Positions 51,691-60,625 of a stretch of DNA of 64,000 nucleotides are shown here, in pieces. Origin of the DNA: JAFAMS01 sp963715815 (GTDB taxonomy: Bacteria > Vulcanimicrobiota > Vulcanimicrobiia > Vulcanimicrobiales > Vulcanimicrobiaceae). The notes under the pieces were generated by a model. The model searched no databases, was not told the origin of the DNA, and saw only the letters and a list, made by a program, of their open reading frames with translations. Position numbers and translations under genes: made by a program. Each line of letters opens with the position of its first letter. The stretch's first letter is position 1. The stretch lies in contig OY970278.1 in assembly GCA_963715815.1 (NCBI GenBank), positions 1,116,001-1,180,000 on the forward strand. The letters run 5' to 3'.

Positions 51691-52251
51691 ATGCGACTCT
51701 GGTCATCGATCTGCGCCCTGCTCCTTCTCGTCACGAGCGGCTGCGTTCGCTCTTCCAATGGCGAGGTCACGATTTCGTCGCCGACCGTCCCTCCCAGTGC
51801 GACGCAAACGCTCAAAGACGGCCTGCTTGCAGCCAAGATACGCGCGGAAGTCGTCTCAGTAGACGTCGACGCTGCAACCCACCTTGGCGTGCACGTTCAC
51901 GGCGGCGACGTGCTGATCAGCGGCGTCGTACGTAACTCCTCCGAACGCTCGAAGATCGATGTGGCCGTCCGTAAAGTCGGCGGCGTGCACCAATTGAACG
52001 ACGAAATCCGTATCGATTCGAAGGCGCAATCGTTTTCGGGTGGCGATTTCGCGCTTGCCGCGCACGCTACCGCATCGCTTGCCGCACAAACCGGCATCAA
52101 CGCTGCAAACATTCGCGTGAGCGCTGAGAACGGTGTCGTTACTTTACGCGGGACGGTTCCCTCGCCGTCTATCAAAACGACGGCGGTCGAATCGGTGGAG
52201 CATTTGGGCGGCGTGAAGCGCGTCGTCGACGAGCTGCGTGTCGGGAAATAG
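51691..52251 (+). CDS. BON-domain lipoprotein
   Basis: The protein is 186 residues with a lipoprotein signal: hydrophobic core SICALLLLVTSGC, with the lipid-carrying cysteine at about residue 18. Two BON domains follow, at about residues 45-110 (VHGGDVLISGVVRNSSERSK) and 120-185 (VSAENGVVTLRGTVPSPS), like OsmY and DolP, which bind phospholipid and stabilise the envelope. It follows moeA by 5 bases and is followed by an aminotransferase gene starting 14 bases before its stop. The lipid anchor should place it in the cell envelope. Confidence 0.85.
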   Translation: MRLWSSICALLLLVTSGCVRSSNGEVTISSPTVPPSATQTLKDGLLAAKIRAEVVSVDVDAATHLGVHVHGGDVLISGVVRNSSERSKIDVAVRKVGGVHQLNDEIRIDSKAQSFSGGDFALAAHATASLAAQTGINAANIRVSAENGVVTLRGTVPSPSIKTTAVESVEHLGGVKRVVDELRVGK

Positions 52252-53365
52252 GAAACCCCCGTCACCGGCGCCCCTGATCGCCGCAGTTCCCAAAACGACG
52301 CCGTTCGTCGCACCGGAGGTTTTGGGCCGGCGCTATGGCCATGCGAAGATGTTGCGTTTGGGGGCGAATGAAAGTGCGTTCGGTCCATCGCCGCGCGCCA
52401 TAGCAGCTATGCGCGAGCAAGCGCCGCACAATTCGTGGTACGGCGATCCGGAATCGTATGACTTGCGCGTCGCGCTCGCGAAGCGGCTCGGCTGCACGCC
52501 CGAGCACATCACGGTCGGATCGGGGATCGACGATCTGCACAGTCTCGTCGTACGCACCTTTTGTGCGCCCGGTTCGGTCGCGCTCGAAACGGAAGGCACG
52601 TACGCGACTTTTGCCTATCATGTTGCCGCAAACGGCGTACAGCTGCGTACGGTGCCGTATAGCAACGACGGTTCGATCGACATGGAGCAGCTGATCGACG
52701 TCGCGCGCCGCGAGCGTCCGAAGATGATCTACCTCGCGAACCCCGACAATCCGAGCGGAACGTTCATCGAGCCCGAAGTCGTAGCGGCGTTGCGCGATGC
52801 GCTTCAGCCCGATCAGATCCTCGCGCTCGATGAGGCCTATGCGGATTTTGTGCCTCCCGAAAGCTTGATGAAACCGCTCGTCGATCCGCAAGTCGTGCGC
52901 ATGCGGACGTTTTCAAAAGCATATGGCTTAGCGGGTGCCCGCGTCGGCTACGCGATCTGCGATCCGTCGATCATTCAAACGTTCCAAAACATCCGCCAGC
53001 ACTTTGGCGTGAATCGCAACGGTCAAGTTGCAGCGCTCGCAGCGCTCGACGACGACGAGTTCATTCGCAGCGTCGTTTCCGAGGTCGAACGAGGACGCGA
53101 AGAATACTATGCGCTGGCCGCGCGTCACGGTCTGCGCAGCGTTCGCTCGCTCACGAATTTCGTTTGCATTGAGATCGGCACCAAAGCCGAAGCCGAAGCG
53201 TTCCTAGAAGAGATGCTGCGACGCGGCGTCTTTCTACGCAAACCGGGCGCTCCGCCGCTCGATGGTTACGTGCGCGTTACCGTCGGGACTGCGGACGAAC
53301 GCCGGCGCTTCGCGGAGATATTTGCCGCAGCGTTGTCCGCGCTGCGTTCTCCGGCGAGTATTTAA
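52238..53365 (+). CDS. HisC-like PLP aminotransferase
   Basis: This 375-residue class I/II aminotransferase resembles histidinol-phosphate aminotransferase. Asn171 and Pro172 lie in YLANPDNPSG, Asp198 and Tyr201 in LALDEAYADF, the Schiff-base Lys227 in RTFSKAYGLAG and Arg235 after it. The N-terminal LRLGANESAFGPSP is the HisC hallmark. Many such paralogues act on aromatic amino acids or cobalamin precursors, and no other his gene is nearby, so hisC is not assigned. The GTG start lies inside the BON gene. The stop is directly followed by the phosphoesterase ATG. Confidence 0.85.
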   Translation: MSGNRKPPSPAPLIAAVPKTTPFVAPEVLGRRYGHAKMLRLGANESAFGPSPRAIAAMREQAPHNSWYGDPESYDLRVALAKRLGCTPEHITVGSGIDDLHSLVVRTFCAPGSVALETEGTYATFAYHVAANGVQLRTVPYSNDGSIDMEQLIDVARRERPKMIYLANPDNPSGTFIEPEVVAALRDALQPDQILALDEAYADFVPPESLMKPLVDPQVVRMRTFSKAYGLAGARVGYAICDPSIIQTFQNIRQHFGVNRNGQVAALAALDDDEFIRSVVSEVERGREEYYALAARHGLRSVRSLTNFVCIEIGTKAEAEAFLEEMLRRGVFLRKPGAPPLDGYVRVTVGTADERRRFAEIFAAALSALRSPASI

Positions 53366-54094
53366 ATGCGCTCCGTGATCGTTAGTGACATCCATGGCAA
53401 CGTCGAGGCCTTCGATATTGCACTTGCGCAGGTCGGTGACGGCGACGTGTTGTGGTGCCTGGGCGACGTCGTCGGGTATGGGCCGAATCCAAACGAGTGC
53501 GTCGAGCGAGTGCGTGAACGCGGCGGCGTGACGATCATGGGCAATCACGACTTGGCCGCGATTGAAAATTTCGGCGTCGAGTGGTTCAATTCGGCGGCCC
53601 AGCAAGCCATCAAATGGACGCAAGGCGTTCTCTCGCCGGAGAACGCGAAGTGGCTCGCAACGCTCGACTACGAGCATCGCGCTGCCGATTATCTGCTCGT
53701 GCACGGCGCCCCCCATCCCGATTACTTCGCGTATATCGCCGATAAAGACAGCGCGCGACGCGCGTTCGCATCGACGGATGCGTCGCTCATCTTCATCGGT
53801 CACACGCATCTTGCCGAGATGTACGCGCTCGCACCTGACGGGACGATCGCGCACCGGCACTTTCAGTACGGCGGCACCGCGCAGCTCGAAGAGGGTTACC
53901 GTTATGTCATCAACGCCGGGAGCGTCGGGCAGCCGCGCGATTTGAATCCGCAAGCAAGTTTGGGGATTTTTGATTCCGATAAGCGTAGCATCGAGATCAT
54001 CCGTTTCGACTATCCAATAGCTGCAGTCCAAGAGAAGATCGAGTGCGCGCATCTTCCGGAGGTCTTGGCGCGGCGCTTAGGGATGGGCCGTTGA
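53366..54094 (+). CDS. metallophosphoesterase (YfcE/Ap4A-hydrolase-like)
   Basis: This is a compact 242-residue cytoplasmic phosphoesterase. The metal-binding motifs are VSDIHGN at residues 6-12, LGDVVGYGPNP at 32-42, MGNHDLA at 58-64, VHGAPHP near residue 112 and GHTHLAE near residue 143. Late residues INAGSVGQPRD complete the family pattern shared with diadenosine tetraphosphatases and YfcE. It has no leader peptide, unlike the phosphoesterase at 9375. The ATG begins directly after the aminotransferase TAA. The TGA overlaps the next gene's TTG. Confidence 0.85.
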   Translation: MRSVIVSDIHGNVEAFDIALAQVGDGDVLWCLGDVVGYGPNPNECVERVRERGGVTIMGNHDLAAIENFGVEWFNSAAQQAIKWTQGVLSPENAKWLATLDYEHRAADYLLVHGAPHPDYFAYIADKDSARRAFASTDASLIFIGHTHLAEMYALAPDGTIAHRHFQYGGTAQLEEGYRYVINAGSVGQPRDLNPQASLGIFDSDKRSIEIIRFDYPIAAVQEKIECAHLPEVLARRLGMGR

Positions 54095-55011
54095 ACGGGA
54101 GGGCACTGGCCCTCGCCGTTATACTCGCATTTTTCGCGCTGCAATCGATGGCCGGTGCCGACGCTGCGCGCAATGACTACGCCAATCGCAAGTTTGCAGT
54201 CCAGCTCGACCTCGCGCTGCACGAGTTTTATACGCGTAACTTCGAGCAGTCGCAAAAAGAATTTGAGGCGGCACTGCTCGTCGTTCCGGATAATACGCTC
54301 GCGATCTCGTTCATGAACGCGTCGGCCGCGCACATAGGCGGCGGCCTCGAAGCTCTTACGAACCTCGAAGAAGACGCCGTCGGCAAAGCGCCGAGAGATT
54401 ACCTGGCTCACGTGCGTTTGGGATTTTCATATTTGTTCGCGGGATTGCTCGGCTCGGACCGCAGCCTGGATGCGCGCGAAGAGTTCAATACGGCCGTCGG
54501 CATCGATCCGAGGGCACAAGCGGGGCACGTGGGCCTCGGCATCATGCGCGAGAACGAACGCTCCGCGAACCGCGCCAAAGTCGAGTTTCTGGCGGCAATG
54601 CAAACCGATCCGAATAACGTGCTGGCGCGCGAGTATCTCGCCGGCATTTATCAGGTCGATTTGCGCGACCCGCAAGCGGGGCTGAGGTACGCGGTTGCGG
54701 TCCCGAATCTCGTACCCAACTATGCCGACATACAGTTCCATTTGGCCTCGATCATGGACGATCTGAACGAGTACGATGCGGCGATCGCATTCGCAAAAGC
54801 AGGGCTAACGCTCGATCCCGGCCGGGTCGGCGAAGCAGGCCAGTATGGCGATACGTTGATCGCGCAGATATTGCTCAAACAGAAGAAAGTCGCCGACGCG
54901 AAGAAATACTTGGAACAGGCGGTCGCAAACGACGCCGACGGCGTCTTTGCACGCAAGCTCCTCGACAAAATCGCGAAAGGCGACTACGACGACAAATCAA
55001 ACGGGCACTGA
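54091..55011 (+). CDS. exported TPR protein
   Basis: The product is 306 residues from TTG at 54091, which overlaps the previous TGA (TTGA) and begins a clean signal peptide (ALALAVILAFFALQSMAGADA). An ATG at 54043 would put 16 residues before it. TPR-like helices follow, for example LHEFYTRNFEQSQKEFEAAL, AREEFNTAVGIDP and AIAFAKAGLTLDPGR. No catalytic motif is visible. It lies in a tight plus-strand run and overlaps the thioesterase gene by 65 bases if that gene starts at its TTG. Confidence 0.78.
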   Translation: MNGRALALAVILAFFALQSMAGADAARNDYANRKFAVQLDLALHEFYTRNFEQSQKEFEAALLVVPDNTLAISFMNASAAHIGGGLEALTNLEEDAVGKAPRDYLAHVRLGFSYLFAGLLGSDRSLDAREEFNTAVGIDPRAQAGHVGLGIMRENERSANRAKVEFLAAMQTDPNNVLAREYLAGIYQVDLRDPQAGLRYAVAVPNLVPNYADIQFHLASIMDDLNEYDAAIAFAKAGLTLDPGRVGEAGQYGDTLIAQILLKQKKVADAKKYLEQAVANDADGVFARKLLDKIAKGDYDDKSNGH

Positions 55012-55429
55012 GCCTGTCGACGACGGGCGTTGCTTCCTTTGCGGCACCGACAATCCGATCGGACTTCACTTGCGTTTTCGTATCGAAGGCAAAACGGCGG
55101 AGTGCGAGACGACGTTGCCGGCGGTCTTTCAAGGCTATCGCGGCATCGCGCATGGCGGCATCGTCATGGCGCTGATCGACGAGGCGATGGCGTATGCGGC
55201 CGGCTCCGTCGGATGGAAAGGCGTCACGGCTGAAGTCGCGACGCGTTTTCGGCGTCCCGTACCGCTCGAAACGATGGTGCGTCTGATCGGTCGCGTCGTG
55301 TGGGAGCGCCGCAATGTCGTTGGAGTCGAAGCCGAGATCCTCGGCATGGACGGCACCGTCTTGGCGAGCGGCGAGGGAAAATTCGTCGGCAAAGCGCGCA
55401 TTGAACCGGGGACGCTCGGCCGTGCCTAA
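54947..55429 (+). CDS. PaaI/hotdog-fold thioesterase
   Basis: The protein is 160 residues with a hotdog fold. It contains CFLCGTDNPIGLHLRF near residue 29, the substrate loop GYRGIAHGGIVMALIDEAMAY near residue 62 with the HGG and Asp/Glu of PaaI-like thioesterases, and ATRFRRPVPLETMVRL. It should hydrolyse an acyl-CoA. The only standard start before CFLCG is TTG at 54947, giving a 65-base overlap and a threonine-rich N-terminus that may not be real. A non-standard start nearer 55010 is possible. It precedes smpB with an 8-base overlap. Confidence 0.8.
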   Translation: MHASSSTKSRKATTTTNQTGTEPVDDGRCFLCGTDNPIGLHLRFRIEGKTAECETTLPAVFQGYRGIAHGGIVMALIDEAMAYAAGSVGWKGVTAEVATRFRRPVPLETMVRLIGRVVWERRNVVGVEAEILGMDGTVLASGEGKFVGKARIEPGTLGRA

Positions 55430-55916
55430 GATGCGCATCGCGCGCACGGAGCAGCGCGCGAAAGAGAAAGTGGCGAACGCGCCCACGCTCGATAACCGTC
55501 GTGCGCGCCACGAATTTCACATTCTGGAGTCGCTCGAGGCCGGATTGGCATTGACGGGTACGGAGATCAAGAGCATTCGTGCCGGCGGCGTCAGCTTGAA
55601 CGAAGCCTTCGCGCGCGTCCGCGACGGCGAATTGTGGCTCGTAAACATGTACATCCCGCCGTATAAACCGGGCAGCACATTTTCAGCGCACGAGACGCGC
55701 CGCGCGCGCAAATTGCTCGTGCACAAGTCTCAGCTCGCGCGTCTCGCCTCCCGCAGTGCCGAGAAAGGTTTGACGATCGTTCCGCTGCGGCTGTACTTCA
55801 CGCGCGGTAAAGCCAAGATCGAGATCGGTCTCGCCAAGGGCAAGAAGCTCTACGATAAGCGCAAGTCGATCCAGGATCGTGAAGTCAAGCGCGAGCTAGA
55901 ACGGGTCTCACGATGA
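55422..55916 (+). CDS. smpB: tmRNA-binding protein SmpB
   Basis: SmpB brings tmRNA to stalled ribosomes for trans-translation. The protein is 164 residues from GTG at 55422 (ATG at 55431 gives 161). Family signatures are RRARHEFHILESLEAGLALTG, TEIKSIRAGGVSLNEAFA, MYIPPYKPGS and the C-terminal GLAKGKKLYDKRKSIQDRE, whose tail enters the mRNA channel. GTG has GGGGA about 10 bases upstream and overlaps the thioesterase stop. The tmRNA gene itself is not in the window. Confidence 0.94.
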   Translation: MPKMRIARTEQRAKEKVANAPTLDNRRARHEFHILESLEAGLALTGTEIKSIRAGGVSLNEAFARVRDGELWLVNMYIPPYKPGSTFSAHETRRARKLLVHKSQLARLASRSAEKGLTIVPLRLYFTRGKAKIEIGLAKGKKLYDKRKSIQDREVKRELERVSR

Positions 55917-55917
55917 T

Positions 55918-55938
55918 CTGGGGCGGAGCGCCGTTAAA
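55918..55938 (+). repeat. 21-base exact repeat, copy B
   Basis: This is an exact copy of 29890-29910. It starts 2 bases after the smpB stop and ends 35 bases before the tilS ATG. Sequence around the two copies differs, so the unit itself seems to be what is conserved. The GGCG-GAG-CGCC core could form a 4-pair stem. Confidence 0.7.
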
Positions 55939-55973
55939 TTAGACGGGCGCATCCGGAGCGAGGACTCGAGGCT

Positions 55974-56828
55974 ATGCTCGAGTCGGCAAAGATCGCGCCG
56001 AAGCGTGCGACGCTGCTCATCGCGTGCTCCGGCGGTCCGGATAGCGTTGCCCTAGCGAGCCTGCTCGCGCGTGTCGCGCCGCGTCATGAATGGCGTCTGA
56101 TCCTCGGGCACGTGAATCATCATCTGCGCGATTCATCCTGGCAAGACGAAGCGATCGTTCTTTCGATCGCTGCGCGTTTGTCGATTCCAGTCCGGATCGC
56201 AGCGCTCAATCCCGAGACCGTTCGCTCTGATGAAGCAGCGCTGCGCGAAGCGCGTTACGCCGCGCTGACCGGGCTCGCACAAGAAGCCGATGCACGCGTC
56301 GTCGTGACGGCGCACGTGGCCGAAGACCAAACCGAAACCGTGTTGCTGGCGCTCTTCCGCGGCACCGGTTTGCGCGGTTTGCGTGGGATCCCGGTACGAC
56401 GGCGTCTGGCGCCGGGTCTCGAGATCGTGCGGCCGCTGCTGCGCATCGGGCACGACGCGCTCGAGGCGGAGCTCGGGGCGAGTGCACTGCCGTACGTCCG
56501 CGACCCAACGAATACCAACATCGCATACCGTCGCAACGCGTTACGCGAAGCGCTGACGGGTCTGCGCGACGGTTTTCCGCGGCTCGATGAGGCGGTCGCA
56601 CGCTGCGCGGCGATCGTGGCCGCCGAGCTGGAGGAGAAGGGCGTTGCCGATGCACGCCGCCGGCTTCGCGCGACGCTCGAGCGTGAGGTGGGCCTTCGCG
56701 ACATTTCATTCGAACGAATTGAGGCAGCGCTCGGCGCACAGCGCGGGCGCGTTCATATCAAGGGCGGCGTTGAAATCGAAAAAGGAGGCAAGAGTGCAAA
56801 CGCGCGAGTCGTCCGTCGAAAAACTTGA
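55974..56828 (+). CDS. tilS: tRNA(Ile)-lysidine synthase, short form
   Basis: TilS attaches lysine to C34 of tRNA-Ile(CAU), switching it to read AUA. The 284-residue protein has the PP-loop SGGPDSVAL at residues 19-27, HVNHHLRDSSWQDE near residue 44, TAHVAEDQTETVLLALFRGTG near residue 105 and PYVRDPTNTNIAYRRNALRE near residue 170. It ends soon after the catalytic domain and lacks the C-terminal domains of the E. coli enzyme, as in other short TilS. The next gene, hpt, starts inside its 3' end. The order tilS-hpt-ftsH is conserved in many bacteria. Confidence 0.93.
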   Translation: MLESAKIAPKRATLLIACSGGPDSVALASLLARVAPRHEWRLILGHVNHHLRDSSWQDEAIVLSIAARLSIPVRIAALNPETVRSDEAALREARYAALTGLAQEADARVVVTAHVAEDQTETVLLALFRGTGLRGLRGIPVRRRLAPGLEIVRPLLRIGHDALEAELGASALPYVRDPTNTNIAYRRNALREALTGLRDGFPRLDEAVARCAAIVAAELEEKGVADARRRLRATLEREVGLRDISFERIEAALGAQRGRVHIKGGVEIEKGGKSANARVVRRKT

Positions 56829-57369
56829 GATCATTTTCACGGCGGAAGAGATCGCTGTCGCGATCGATAGAATGGCGCACGAGATTGCGCGCGACTACAC
56901 CGATAAGTCTCTGCTTCTCATCGCCATACTTAAGGGTGCGATGTTCGTCGTAACTGACCTAGCGCGTGCGCTTGCGCGTGTCGAGCCCGGCCCGCGTTGC
57001 GCGCTAGATTTCATGGCCGTTTCGAGCTACGGAAACAATACGCGCAGCTCGGGTGAGGTTCGCTTGCTCAAGGATACGAGCGAGAGCATCGAGGGCCGCG
57101 ATATCCTCATCGTCGAGGATATTGTCGACAATGGTCTCACACTGCACTACCTTCAGGGCTTACTCCGGAGCAGAGAGCCGAACAGCCTTCGCACGGCAGT
57201 ACTCCTGGACAAACCCTACCGCCGCCTCGCCGATGTGGAGCTCGATTACGTCGGTCTTGTCTCGCCTGACGCCTTTGTCGTAGGGTACGGTTTGGATTAT
57301 CAGGAAAAGTACCGGACTTTGCCCTTTGTGGCGAATCTAATTCTCCCGCCTGGGGAACCCGTTCCCTAG
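56794..57369 (+). CDS. hpt: hypoxanthine phosphoribosyltransferase
   Basis: Hpt makes IMP or GMP from hypoxanthine or guanine and PRPP. The protein is 191 residues from GTG at 56794, chosen because a perfect GGAGG lies 6 bases upstream inside tilS; the open frame extends 69 codons further, but only as a shadow of tilS. The PRPP loop ILIVEDIVDNGLTL is at residues 104-117, the LKGAMFV loop near residue 47 and VVGYGLDYQEKYR near residue 167. It overlaps tilS by 35 bases. The purine permease at 46.5 kb could supply its substrate. Confidence 0.94.
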   Translation: MQTRESSVEKLEIIFTAEEIAVAIDRMAHEIARDYTDKSLLLIAILKGAMFVVTDLARALARVEPGPRCALDFMAVSSYGNNTRSSGEVRLLKDTSESIEGRDILIVEDIVDNGLTLHYLQGLLRSREPNSLRTAVLLDKPYRRLADVELDYVGLVSPDAFVVGYGLDYQEKYRTLPFVANLILPPGEPVP

Positions 57370-57417
57370 GGCGGGAAAACCTTTTGGGCCGCTGAGGGTA
57401 TCGAGACTTAGGAACCG

Positions 57418-59334
57418 ATGGGTAAACACGCTAGAGCCATACTGCTGATCCTGTGTATCTTTGTTTTCGTGATCTTCGTCGTCGAGCGAGTGCTCCAGCC
57501 GACGCAGACCACGCGGATATCGTATTCGCAGTTCTACACTTTTGTTCAGCAAGGCAAAGTTTCCAAGGTAACTCTCTCGGGGCATGATGTCGCGGGTGAG
57601 TATCGCGACACGGGCGCCAAGTTCCAAGTCACGACGCCCAGCGAATCGGATTATCTTCCCGAGCTTCGCAAGCACGGCGTTGAAATAAACGTGGACCAGC
57701 AGAACACGACTCCGATCATCGGCTGGATTTTGCAGCTCGTTCCGTTCGTGTTGATGGGACTGTTGCTGATTTTCATTTTGCGCCAGGCGCAGAGCGGCGG
57801 CAGCCAAGCACTTTCGTTCGGCCGTTCGCGAGCCAAGCTGCTTTCTGAGAACCGTCCGAAAGTGACGTTCAACGACGTCGCGGGCATCGAAGAAGCAAAA
57901 CAGGAGCTCGCAGAAGTCGTCGAGTTCCTCAAATATCCGAAGAAATTCCAAGCGCTCGGCGCGCGGATTCCGAAGGGCGTTCTGCTCTTAGGCCCACCGG
58001 GTTCCGGTAAAACGCTGCTCGCGCGAGCGATCGCCGGCGAGGCAGGCGTTCCGTTCTTCTCGATCTCCGGCTCCGATTTTGTCGAGATGTTCGTCGGTGT
58101 CGGTGCGTCACGCGTCCGCGATCTCTTCGAACAAGCCAAGAAGAGCGCTCCCTGCATCGTCTTTATCGATGAAATCGACGCAGTCGGCCGCCAACGCGGC
58201 GCGGGTCTGGGCGGCGGACACGATGAGCGCGAGCAAACGCTGAACCAGCTGCTCGTCGAGATGGACGGCTTCGATCCGAATACCGGCGTCATTCTGATCG
58301 CCGCGACGAACCGTCCGGACGTCCTCGATCCCGCGCTGTTGCGTCCCGGTCGCTTCGATCGTCAGATCGTCGTCGATCGTGCCGACGTCAGAGGGCGTGC
58401 TCAGATCCTTGCAGTTCATGCGCGAAATAAGCCACTTTCAAAGGAAATCTCACTCGAAACGCTGGCTAAGCGCACCCCCGGATTCTCGGGCGCCGATCTT
58501 GAAAATCTTCTGAACGAAGCCGCGCTGCTCGCAGCGCGCCAAAACAAATCGGTCATCGAGATGGCCGACTGCGAAGAAGCGATCGATCGCGTCATCGCGG
58601 GACCGGAACGCCGCTCGCGCATCATCTCGCAAAAAGAAAAAGAGATCGTTGCGTATCACGAGTCGGGCCACGCTATCGTCGGCGGCATGCTGCCGAATGC
58701 GAATCCAGTCCACAAAGTGACGATCATCTCTCGCGGCATGGCGCTCGGGATCACGATGCAGCTGCCGACCGAGGATCGCTATCTGATGACGCGCGCCGAA
58801 ATCATCGATCAGATCACGGGACTCTTAGGCGGACGCGTCTCTGAAGAGCTGCAATTCAAAGAAGTGACGACCGGCGCAAGCAATGATTTCGAAAAAGCAA
58901 CGGAGCTTGCGCGCCGCATGGTGACGCAATACGGGATGTCGAGCGAACTCGGAACCGTGCAATACGGCCGCGGCAATCATCAAGTGTTTTTGGGCCGTGA
59001 TTTCGGTGAAGACCGCAATTATTCGGAAGAGATCGCGAGCAAGATCGACGGCGAAGTCCGCCAGATCATCGATGACTGTTACAAGAACGCGCGCGGAATC
59101 TTAGACGCCAATTGGCACAAAGTGCAGCGCATGGTCGACTCGCTCTTGGAGCACGAGACGGTCGAAGCCGAAGAAGTCCAAGCGATCCTGTCCGACGCGC
59201 CCTATCCACGTGCGGCCCCGCCGGCGGAACCGCCCGCCGAGCTGCCGGCCGCAGCCGCGGTGCCCGTCGAGCCGGACTCGGTAACGGACAAACCCAAGCG
59301 CCTTCCGCCGAACATCTCGCCCGAGCCGGCTTGA
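57418..59334 (+). CDS. ftsH: ATP-dependent zinc metalloprotease FtsH
   Basis: FtsH is a membrane-bound AAA+ protease that removes damaged membrane proteins and regulators. The 638-residue protein has two membrane helices (about residues 8-22 and 101-121) around a small periplasmic domain. Its AAA module has Walker A GPPGSGKT at 192-199 and Walker B with DEID at 251-254; TNRPDVLDPALLRPGRFDRQ follows. The zinc motif HESGH is at 414-418. The C-terminal tail is proline- and alanine-rich. The ATG follows a 48-base gap after hpt with AGGA upstream. Confidence 0.97.
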   Translation: MGKHARAILLILCIFVFVIFVVERVLQPTQTTRISYSQFYTFVQQGKVSKVTLSGHDVAGEYRDTGAKFQVTTPSESDYLPELRKHGVEINVDQQNTTPIIGWILQLVPFVLMGLLLIFILRQAQSGGSQALSFGRSRAKLLSENRPKVTFNDVAGIEEAKQELAEVVEFLKYPKKFQALGARIPKGVLLLGPPGSGKTLLARAIAGEAGVPFFSISGSDFVEMFVGVGASRVRDLFEQAKKSAPCIVFIDEIDAVGRQRGAGLGGGHDEREQTLNQLLVEMDGFDPNTGVILIAATNRPDVLDPALLRPGRFDRQIVVDRADVRGRAQILAVHARNKPLSKEISLETLAKRTPGFSGADLENLLNEAALLAARQNKSVIEMADCEEAIDRVIAGPERRSRIISQKEKEIVAYHESGHAIVGGMLPNANPVHKVTIISRGMALGITMQLPTEDRYLMTRAEIIDQITGLLGGRVSEELQFKEVTTGASNDFEKATELARRMVTQYGMSSELGTVQYGRGNHQVFLGRDFGEDRNYSEEIASKIDGEVRQIIDDCYKNARGILDANWHKVQRMVDSLLEHETVEAEEVQAILSDAPYPRAAPPAEPPAELPAAAAVPVEPDSVTDKPKRLPPNISPEPA

Positions 59335-59341
59335 ACCACTG

Positions 59342-60625
59342 ATGCACCGCGCGGCCGTCGCTCTCGCGGCGGTGTTTCTCTTTGGAGCCGGACTCGGTCC
59401 GGCGGCAACAACCACAAAGCTGCCCAGCGGCGTCACGAGCATCGTGCGTCCGCTAAGCGGGTCGCCGGTTGCCGCGATCGAGCTCTGGTTCCGGGCGCCG
59501 TCGATCGGCTTTGATTCCGCGCCCAAGCCCGGCCTCGCAAATCTTGCAGCCTTGACTGTCGCCGCCTCGGCCCCGCTGACTGGGACGCCGCTCGCGACGC
59601 TCGTCGCTGAAGTCGGCGGTCGATTTAGCGTCAGCGTCTATCCGCAAACGATCGAGATTTCAGCGCTCGTCCCCGCGACCGAGGCTTCGCGCGTCCTACG
59701 TACGATGAGCGGTGTGTACTTCACGCCGGTACTCAGTGACGATGGACGCACCAAAGCGCTTGCAGAAGTCCGCACCGACACGCGCTTGCGCGACATCACA
59801 CAACCTTCTGAGACGCTGCGCGAAGCGCTTTTTGAAGCACTGTTTAAGAGTGGCCCCGATCATTATTCGCCGGTCGATTCGGGTAGCATTATGTCGCTTA
59901 CGCTGGATGACTTGCGGACGTTCGCGACACGCGCGTTTCGCGCATCGAACGCAACGATCGTTTTGACCGGCGACGTCGATCCGCAATTGGCGGATGACGC
60001 CGTTGCGGGCCGCTCCGATGTGACTGCGCCCGAACCGGCCGTTGATTTCTCGAGCCTCGTTTCGCAAGCACCGCAGAGCATCACGCGCAACGGGCCCGTT
60101 CCCGGCTTCGGTTATGCTTGGAAGGGGCCGCCGATCAAAGATGAACGCGCCGCAACGGCGCTCGATTTCGTTGCCGATTACCTTTTCGATCCCGATTCCG
60201 GCTTGGTTACGCATCAGCTCGACGACATCGACGCGTCGATCGACGCGCAGTACGTCACGTATTACGATCCCGGAGTTTTCTACGTCGAGGCGACCGGCGG
60301 CCAAGCGACCGCGGCGCGCGCCAGAATCGAATCCGCGCTTGCGTCTATGCGCAAGCCGCTCGATAAGCAAACGTTTGAAGCCGCGCGGCGCCTCTTCGAA
60401 TATCACGTGATGAGCGATGTCGCAACGCCGCTTTCGCTGGCAGATAACTTTGGGTGGTACGCGCTCGAAGGGAATGCCGCGTACGCGCCCGGCGCCGATC
60501 TTGATGCGGGACATTACGTCGCAGCGATTCATTCGTTGACACCGGAAATGGTCGCTCAAACGGTCTCTAAATATCTCACCGCATCGCCACCCGCGACAGC
60601 CGAGCTCGAGGTGCGTTCGAAATGA
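59342..60625 (+). CDS. M16-family peptidase-like protein lacking the zinc motif (first)
   Basis: The protein is 427 residues with a signal peptide (AAVALAAVFLFGAGLGPAA). The M16 fold is recognisable from TKLPSGVTSIVRPLSGSPVAAIELWF, the helix GLANLAALTVAA, TLDDLRTFATRAFRASNATIVLTGDV near residue 200 and the later DFVADYLFDPDSGLV. In active M16 enzymes the first helix reads GxAHxxEH; here it is GLANLAAL, so the zinc-binding HxxEH is missing. It is thus probably an inactive partner, as in two-subunit processing peptidases. It begins 8 bases after ftsH and overlaps the second copy (ATGA). Confidence 0.82.
   Translation: MHRAAVALAAVFLFGAGLGPAATTTKLPSGVTSIVRPLSGSPVAAIELWFRAPSIGFDSAPKPGLANLAALTVAASAPLTGTPLATLVAEVGGRFSVSVYPQTIEISALVPATEASRVLRTMSGVYFTPVLSDDGRTKALAEVRTDTRLRDITQPSETLREALFEALFKSGPDHYSPVDSGSIMSLTLDDLRTFATRAFRASNATIVLTGDVDPQLADDAVAGRSDVTAPEPAVDFSSLVSQAPQSITRNGPVPGFGYAWKGPPIKDERAATALDFVADYLFDPDSGLVTHQLDDIDASIDAQYVTYYDPGVFYVEATGGQATAARARIESALASMRKPLDKQTFEAARRLFEYHVMSDVATPLSLADNFGWYALEGNAAYAPGADLDAGHYVAAIHSLTPEMVAQTVSKYLTASPPATAELEVRSK

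Noticed and set aside
55008..55010. CTG overlapping the TPR stop as start of the thioesterase gene
   Set aside because: It is in a different frame from the CFLCGTDNP sequence, so it cannot start that protein.
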